Origin: an uncultured Oscillospiraceae bacterium
GTDB lineage: Bacteria; Bacillota; Clostridia; Oscillospirales; Oscillospiraceae
Length of the DNA: 8,785 nucleotides
Assembly (NCBI GenBank): GCA_934623575.1
Contig: CAKTVL010000040.1
Coordinates: 1-8,785, forward strand
Direction of reading: 5' to 3'
Positions 5,032 through 8,785 of the stretch are shown here, piece after piece. Made by a program: the position numbers and the translations under genes. The notes below the pieces were generated by a model. The model did no database searches. It worked only from the letters and a program-made list of their open reading frames with translations, and was not told where the DNA came from. Numbering within the stretch: the first letter of the stretch is position 1; each line of letters starts with the position of its first letter.

Positions 5032-6702
5032 TCAATTTTCCGACTCGGGCGGAGTAGGCGCGGGGGCGTCAGGCGTAGTCGGGTCAGGCACGGGGGTTTC
5101 GGGTGCGGATGCGTCGGGCGTAGTCTCGGGGTCGCCGGAATTGGAATCGGTTTCGCCCTCGGCGGGAGTATTATCCGTCGCGGGGCCCGGGGCAGGCTCG
5201 GTCGGAGTTTCCGGGGCTTCCGTACCGGAATTCTCTTCCGGGGTTTGTCCCTGCTCTTCGTCTTTCGGCTCGTCGGTGGATTCGGCCGTATCGGTTTCGT
5301 TTTCGGGTTGGTCGGTCTCTACGGGGTCATTGGTGGGCAAAGAAAGTTCTGCAAGCGGCTTGAACTCGCTGCCGGTATATTCGCCCCAGGTGGGGGTGAT
5401 GGTCAGAGTGGTTTCGGCGGCAGCGGTGACGGTAAAGGACAGAGAACCGGTGGTCAGCTGGTCGGTGTAATAGGTCGTTTCGTTATACTTTACAAGGCAG
5501 TAGCCAAAGCTGGCGTTGCCGGTGGGGGTCAACTTAATCGTGTACGTCTCACCGGTGGTGAGGTCGATAGAAAATTCGCCATTTTCGCTGGCAATAACCG
5601 GCACAGGCTCGTTTTCGCCCTGCTGGACGGTGACGGAGACCGTGTAGGAGGCGGAGCGGATGGTGGTGGCGGCGGCGGTGTACCAGTCACCGCTCTGCTC
5701 AACGTGATAGCCAACGGCAACGACCACTTCGTTAGCGCCCAGAGTGTGATTAGACGGGTCATACTTGTAGAAGGAACCGCCCTTGACGGTAATTTTGGCC
5801 GCAGAACCGTCCTGGCAGTTCAGCGTGCGATCCGGAGTAACGGCCTTGAATGTACCGCCGTTGATCTCGATCGTAGCATTGCCGAGGGCATAAATCAGAT
5901 CGCAGACAGGGTCGTCGGCAGGTACACTGACCTGACGGAAGTCGCCGCCATTGATGATAACCTTGCTGTCTCCATCGGCGCAAACGGCCATGGCTCCGCC
6001 GGTAGTGCCGCTTGTATCTTTAGTGTACACGGCATGTACATCGGCGTTGATCGTGAACTGAGCAGTTTTTTCCGCCTGTACTGCACCGTAGCGTCCGTTC
6101 ACCTGCATGTTTTCGGTGATTTCGTGCGTTCCATAGGAAGCGCTTTCTGCCTTGAACACAGTGGGGGCCTTCTCATCGTAAGTATTGCCAAAGCTGTCAT
6201 TTTCAAAGGTAGCCTGAGTGGCGTTGACTTCAATGCCCAATCTGGCAACATAAGACGCCTTGCTTCCTGCATTGGCTTCATTGCCGATCTCGGTGGGCAT
6301 GTAGATCACCAACGCGATGGGGTCAGTAGTCTTACGCGCCTCAAGCGTGGGCATACCCTCCACGAAGGGCTTGAGGTTCTTGATGAGGTCAACATTGCCA
6401 GACACGGCAGCCCAAGCCGCTTCGCGGGTCGCCAGCTTCTCCGTGACAGTCGCAGTACCCATCTTCAGATAGTCGCCAATATTGTAGGACTTTCCATCAA
6501 TATTTGTGCCCGTCGAAAAAACCACATTGGATTTCAGGCCCATGGTGTACTTCAGGGCCAGATTACCGGCCTGGATCTTGTTGACGCCGGTGGAGGCGGT
6601 GTCGGTGAACCACGCGAAGGTGGTGCCGATGAGCATCGCCAGGCACAGCACGATGGCCAGTACGCTGGAAACCAATGCCCGTTTTGTGGTTTTGGTGTTC
6701 AT
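5032..6702 (-). CDS. Secreted protein with SipW-type signal peptide and beta-solenoid-like repeats
   Basis: This is a 556-residue exported protein. The start ATG at 6702 follows GGAGGT (6711-6716) by eight bases. Longer in-frame starts lie in a coding relic or terminator. Residues 1-30 are a signal peptide and TTFAWFTDTASTGVNKIQAG is the hallmark of SipW-dependent proteins, the class of the Bacillus biofilm fibre protein TasA. Residues 45-220 are a beta-rich domain. At 247-311 three turns end in INGGDF, INGGTF and VKGGSF, as in right-handed beta-helix proteins. Residues 350-445 look like an Ig- or Cna-type beta domain. The last 100 residues are an acidic Pro/Thr/Glu/Ser-rich, probably disordered tail with no LPXTG or membrane anchor. 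It is probably a surface or matrix protein. Its exact role is unknown and no SipW peptidase lies in the window. Confidence 0.85.
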   Translation of the reverse strand: MNTKTTKRALVSSVLAIVLCLAMLIGTTFAWFTDTASTGVNKIQAGNLALKYTMGLKSNVVFSTGTNIDGKSYNIGDYLKMGTATVTEKLATREAAWAAVSGNVDLIKNLKPFVEGMPTLEARKTTDPIALVIYMPTEIGNEANAGSKASYVARLGIEVNATQATFENDSFGNTYDEKAPTVFKAESASYGTHEITENMQVNGRYGAVQAEKTAQFTINADVHAVYTKDTSGTTGGAMAVCADGDSKVIINGGDFRQVSVPADDPVCDLIYALGNATIEINGGTFKAVTPDRTLNCQDGSAAKITVKGGSFYKYDPSNHTLGANEVVVAVGYHVEQSGDWYTAAATTIRSASYTVSVTVQQGENEPVPVIASENGEFSIDLTTGETYTIKLTPTGNASFGYCLVKYNETTYYTDQLTTGSLSFTVTAAAETTLTITPTWGEYTGSEFKPLAELSLPTNDPVETDQPENETDTAESTDEPKDEEQGQTPEENSGTEAPETPTEPAPGPATDNTPAEGETDSNSGDPETTPDASAPETPVPDPTTPDAPAPTPPESEN

Positions 6703-6729
6703 TTTTTTGTACCTCCCCATTTTTGTGGT

Positions 6730-6908
6730 TTTTTTATGTAAGCACGGACGTGCCGTGTTCACACCTTGGTGGTGTCCGCCGGGGCGGCCGCCGGGGTCTG
6801 CCTGGGGCGGCGCTTCCCCCGCCGCCAGCGCCGCCCGGCACTGCGCCACCTTCTCCTTGACCTCCCGATAGCTCCTGCCGTAGCAGTACCCGCCCCGCAG
6901 AGGGGCAA
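6730..6908 (-). pseudogene. Short coding relic, possibly integrase N-terminus
   Basis: On the minus strand an open frame encodes APLRGGYCYGRSYREVKEKV, then AQCRAALAAG, and then degenerates into low-complexity sequence. The YGRSYREVKEKVAQCRAAL-like pattern recalls the DNA-binding N-terminus of Clostridial tyrosine integrases. The frame has no ribosome binding site of its own, runs out of the guaD terminator and continues by chance into the secreted-protein frame. The family assignment is tentative. A weak promoter for the secreted-protein gene (GTGAAC, 16 bases, TACATA near 6738-6765) may lie at its end. Confidence 0.35.
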
Positions 6909-6916
6909 ACTCTATG

Positions 6917-6963
6917 AAAAAAACAGAGCGCGTCTGCACACGGCAAACGCGCTCTGTTTTTTT
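6917..6963 (-). terminator. Terminator of guaD
   Basis: The stem ACAGAGCGCG / CGCGCTCTGT (6923-6932 with 6948-6957) is flanked by A7 and T7 tracts, so it works in both directions. On the minus strand it lies about 20 bases past the guaD stop. Confidence 0.92.
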
Positions 6964-6980
6964 CTTTTTTCAGTCCTGAC

Positions 6981-8246
6981 TTATCTTCTGACCACTTCGC
7001 GGCCGTCGGACCAGACGGAGACGATGTTATGGCGATGGGTCATGTAGATGGCCCGCTCGAAGCGCTCCTCCACGTTCAGGGGGTGGGCGGCCTCGGGGAA
7101 GTCGCCGTCGTCAATGACCACGGCGTGGAGCTTATCGCCCACGGCGAAGCCCTCCCCTGCCCCGAAATACTTGTGGCCGGAGGTGGTGCCCAGATAGTAG
7201 CCTTCGGCCACGGTCAGGAACTCGGGGTGCTGCTCGTCGGTGACGCGGCGCGCCTTGGAGGTGCGGATGGACATGGTGATGACCTTGTACATGGGCAGCT
7301 GAGCGCCGCCGGCGATGTCGCTGCCCAGGGTGACCCACAGCCCCTCGTTGACCATGCGGCGGACGGGACAGATGCCGGAGCAGATATTCACGTTGGAGTC
7401 GCCGCAGTGGACCACCACCACGCCGGCGTCCTTGATGGCCCTGCGCTCCCGCTCGTCGGACCAGACGCAGTGGGCCATGAGGGTATGGTCCTTCCAGAGG
7501 CCGTATTTGTCGTAGGTCTCCCAGTACTGGCTGCACTCAGGGTGCAGCTCCCTGACCCAGGCGATCTCGTTGGTGCTCTCGGACAGGTGGGACTGGACGT
7601 ACAGGCCCTTTTCCGCCGCGATGCGGCCCAGCTGGCCCATCAGCTCGTCGGTGCAGCTGGGGGTGAAGCGGGGCGTGATAATGGGCTTGATGTGCTCAAA
7701 ATGGCAGGCGTCCAGCCAGCGGAGCGTCTCGCGGACGGACTCGTCGGTGGTCTCCTGAAGCTTGCCGGGCAGGCCGTTGCGGTCCATGTTGACCTTGCCC
7801 ACATAGCCGGTGACGCCGGCGCGCTCCAGCTCGTCCATCAGCACCAGGGTGGCGTCGGTGTGGAGGGAGGAGAACATGCAGACCCGGGTGGTGCCGTTGG
7901 TGATCAGGTCGGTGGCCAGGCGGCGGTAGACACGGCGGGCGTAGTCCAGGTCGGCGAAGCGGGCCTCGGTGGGGAAGGTGTAGGTGTTGAGCCAGTCCAG
8001 TAGGGGCAGGTCCATGCCCATGCCCAGCATGGGGTACTGGGGGGCGTGGAGGTGCATATCCGCGAAGGACTGCATGATGAGGCGGTCGCCGAAGTCGCGG
8101 ACCTCCGCGCCCTCCGGGCACTGGGACAGATCGGGATAAAGGCCGGTGATGACGCCGTCATCCAGTACCAGGCAGCCGTGCTCCAGAATATCCAGACGGC
8201 CCATGGCGGGGGCGTGGATGATGTTGCCGCGCAAGACCTGTGTCAT
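6981..8246 (-). CDS. guaD: Guanine deaminase
   Basis: This zinc amidohydrolase converts guanine to xanthine and ammonia in purine salvage and catabolism. The 421 residues fit the family. The metal site is visible: H65-L-H67 in ADMHLHAPQYPM, H220 in VQSHLSES, H259 in MAHC and D310 in LGSDIAGG. The substrate-site segment TPRFTPSCTDELM (191-203) and the DWLNTYTFPTE block (84-94) match guanine deaminases from bacteria and animals, which separates it from other amidohydrolases. The start ATG 8246 follows GGAGGT (8255-8260) by eight bases. A longer in-frame start at 8414 would lie in the -35 box and riboswitch. The gene is transcribed alone, behind a purine riboswitch, and ends at a strong terminator. 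Confidence 0.95.
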   Translation of the reverse strand: MTQVLRGNIIHAPAMGRLDILEHGCLVLDDGVITGLYPDLSQCPEGAEVRDFGDRLIMQSFADMHLHAPQYPMLGMGMDLPLLDWLNTYTFPTEARFADLDYARRVYRRLATDLITNGTTRVCMFSSLHTDATLVLMDELERAGVTGYVGKVNMDRNGLPGKLQETTDESVRETLRWLDACHFEHIKPIITPRFTPSCTDELMGQLGRIAAEKGLYVQSHLSESTNEIAWVRELHPECSQYWETYDKYGLWKDHTLMAHCVWSDERERRAIKDAGVVVVHCGDSNVNICSGICPVRRMVNEGLWVTLGSDIAGGAQLPMYKVITMSIRTSKARRVTDEQHPEFLTVAEGYYLGTTSGHKYFGAGEGFAVGDKLHAVVIDDGDFPEAAHPLNVEERFERAIYMTHRHNIVSVWSDGREVVRR

Positions 8247-8263
8247 TGTTTCGTACCTCCTGC

Positions 8264-8306
8264 AAAAAAAATAACGGATGCCCCGGCACCGCGCGCCGGA
8301 ACACCC
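8264..8306 (-). terminator. Riboswitch expression platform: intrinsic terminator before guaD
   Basis: On the minus strand, GGGTGTTCCGGC (8295-8306) pairs along all 12 bases, with three G-U pairs, to GCCGGGGCATCC (8276-8287). A 7-base loop lies between, and GTTA plus a T8 tract (8264-8271 plus-strand A's) follows. Its first four bases (GGGT) are the 3' strand of the aptamer P1 stem, so aptamer and terminator compete. Confidence 0.85.
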
Positions 8307-8369
8307 ATAGCAGAGCCGAAGGCGGCTCCGTAGAGACGCCCCGCGCCATATCCGCGGGGCTATATGAGT
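8303..8369 (-). ncRNA. Purine (guanine-class) riboswitch aptamer upstream of guaD
   Basis: The 67-nt aptamer has P1 ACTCATA (8363-8369) pairing with TATGGGT (8303-8309). P2 is a perfect 8-bp stem, GCCCCGCG/CGCGGGGC, around loop GATATGG, identical to L2 of the xpt guanine riboswitch. The junction GTCTCTAC keeps the UCUAC core. P3 is GGAGCC/GGCTCT with loop GCCTTC, whose CC can pair with GG of L2. J3/1 reads GCTATG, with C at the specificity position (C74), which selects guanine over adenine. Differences from xpt are G instead of A just before C74 and a loop L3 one base shorter. The gene downstream is guanine deaminase, which fits guanine as ligand. Confidence 0.92.
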
Positions 8370-8385
8370 TCTGTTGTACGGGTCA

Positions 8386-8414
8386 AGTATAGCACGGCGG
8401 CGGCGGATTGGCAA
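8386..8414 (-). promoter_or_regulatory. Sigma-A promoter of the riboswitch-guaD unit
   Basis: TTGCCA (8409-8414), a 17-base spacer and TATACT (8386-8391) on the minus strand. The start point near 8379 leaves about ten bases before the aptamer and a leader of about 133 bases. Confidence 0.85.
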
Positions 8415-8422
8415 GCATAAAA

Positions 8423-8449
8423 TATCCCCCCGCCGGAGGCGGGGGGATA
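8423..8449 (-). terminator. Terminator of threonine synthase gene
   Basis: A 12-bp perfect stem (TATCCCCCCGCC / GGCGGGGGGATA) with a 3-base loop is followed by TTTTATGC on the minus strand, seven bases after the upstream stop. It separates this gene from the guaD promoter. Confidence 0.9.
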
Positions 8450-8455
8450 GGACAA

Positions 8456-8785
8456 TTATTCCACGGTCACGCCGCGCTTCTTGAACTCCTCGACCATCAG
8501 GTCCAGGTCGGGGGCGATGTGGATGGGCTCGCCGGCGGACTTGATGGCGTTGGCCACGTCCTTCAGACCGTTGCCGGTGACGACGCTGACCACGGTGGCG
8601 TCGTGGGGGATCAGTCCCTGCTCGCAGGCCTTCTTCAGCGCCGCGGCGCCGGTGACGCCGGCGGGCTCGCCGAACACGCCGCAGGTGCGGCCCAGCAGGC
8701 GCTGGGCGGCCAGGATCTCCTCGTCGGAGACGTTGACGGCGATGCCGTTGGACTCGCGGATGGCCATCAGCGCCTTGTCGGCGTT
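8456..8785 (-). CDS. thrC: Threonine synthase, C-terminal part (runs off the right edge)
   Basis: Only the last 109 residues are in the window and the gene continues beyond position 8785. Threonine synthase is a PLP enzyme that converts O-phosphohomoserine to threonine. The block GEPAGVTGAAALKKACEQG, followed by DATVVSVVTGNGLKD, is characteristic of the C-terminal half of ThrC and related fold-type II PLP enzymes. The VTGNGLKD segment near the end favours threonine synthase over cysteate or diaminopropionate enzymes. The internal ATG at 8767 is not the true start, because the frame stays open to the edge (NADKAL upstream). A terminator follows seven bases after the stop. Confidence 0.88.
   Translation of the reverse strand, partial: NADKALMAIRESNGIAVNVSDEEILAAQRLLGRTCGVFGEPAGVTGAAALKKACEQGLIPHDATVVSVVTGNGLKDVANAIKSAGEPIHIAPDLDLMVEEFKKRGVTVE

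Noticed and set aside
4410..5035. Minus-strand frames of 177 and 199 codons over the His-rich/CooT operon
   Set aside because: They are antisense to well-supported genes, rich in Arg/Pro/Val/His from reversed His codons, and have no RBS.
4924..6741. Plus-strand open frame of 605 codons
   Set aside because: It starts inside the CooT gene, runs through a strong terminator, and is antisense to the SipW-type gene. It is Gly/Arg/Phe-rich with no domain.
7029..8003. Plus-strand open frame of 324 codons
   Set aside because: It is a shadow of guaD with low-complexity Gly/Val/His/Asp composition and no RBS.
8246..8408. Longer start for guaD (477 residues)
   Set aside because: The extension would translate the promoter, riboswitch and terminator, and ATG 8246 has an ideal RBS.

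Overview
The window looks like chromosomal DNA from a GC-rich Clostridia bacterium, probably an Oscillospiraceae-type gut anaerobe. The evidence is the high GC content, strong AGGAGG-type ribosome binding sites, near-consensus sigma-A promoters, compact GC-rich terminators and the gene content (HtpG, CooT, a SipW-type signal peptide, riboswitch-controlled guanine deaminase, remnants of a Clostridial conjugative element). The species assignment is inference from composition and family recognition only.

Left end (1-1260): a mobile-element scar. It starts with the 3' part of a tRNA-Ala(GGC) gene whose 5' half is missing, which is typical of an integration junction. Two terminator-like hairpins follow, then a small Cys-rich ORF overlapping an ArdA-type antirestriction gene cut short by a one-base frameshift, then a headless coding fragment fused to the terminator of htpG.

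Middle left (1260-3680), minus strand: a consensus promoter drives a 94-residue alanine-rich protein with a C-terminal membrane segment. htpG (Hsp90) follows, preceded by a perfect hairpin whose 3' arm can also pair with the htpG ribosome binding site.

Middle (3678-4976): a metal-handling locus, most likely for nickel. On the minus strand lies a CsoR/RcnR-family repressor with a His-rich N-terminus and a Cys-His-Cys metal site, behind a perfect TTGACA-N17-TATAAT promoter and the relic of a 2-hydroxyacyl-CoA dehydratase-like gene. Divergent to it is an operon of a His-rich small protein and a CooT-family nickel-binding protein. Its promoter is overlapped by a perfect 8-bp inverted repeat, and the intergenic region carries repeated ACGAAAA boxes. 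The regulator and operon probably form one homeostasis unit.

Middle right (4951-6980): a large secreted protein with a SipW-type signal peptide, NGG-type beta-solenoid-like repeats and a 100-residue acidic, Pro/Thr-rich tail. No sipW signal peptidase or sortase gene lies in the window. Upstream is a short coding relic that may come from a tyrosine integrase.

Right end (6917-8785), minus strand: guanine deaminase behind a complete, legible purine riboswitch (promoter, 67-nt aptamer, terminator, RBS). The terminator overlaps the P1 stem directly, which predicts that ligand turns the gene ON. The C-terminal part of threonine synthase runs off the right edge.
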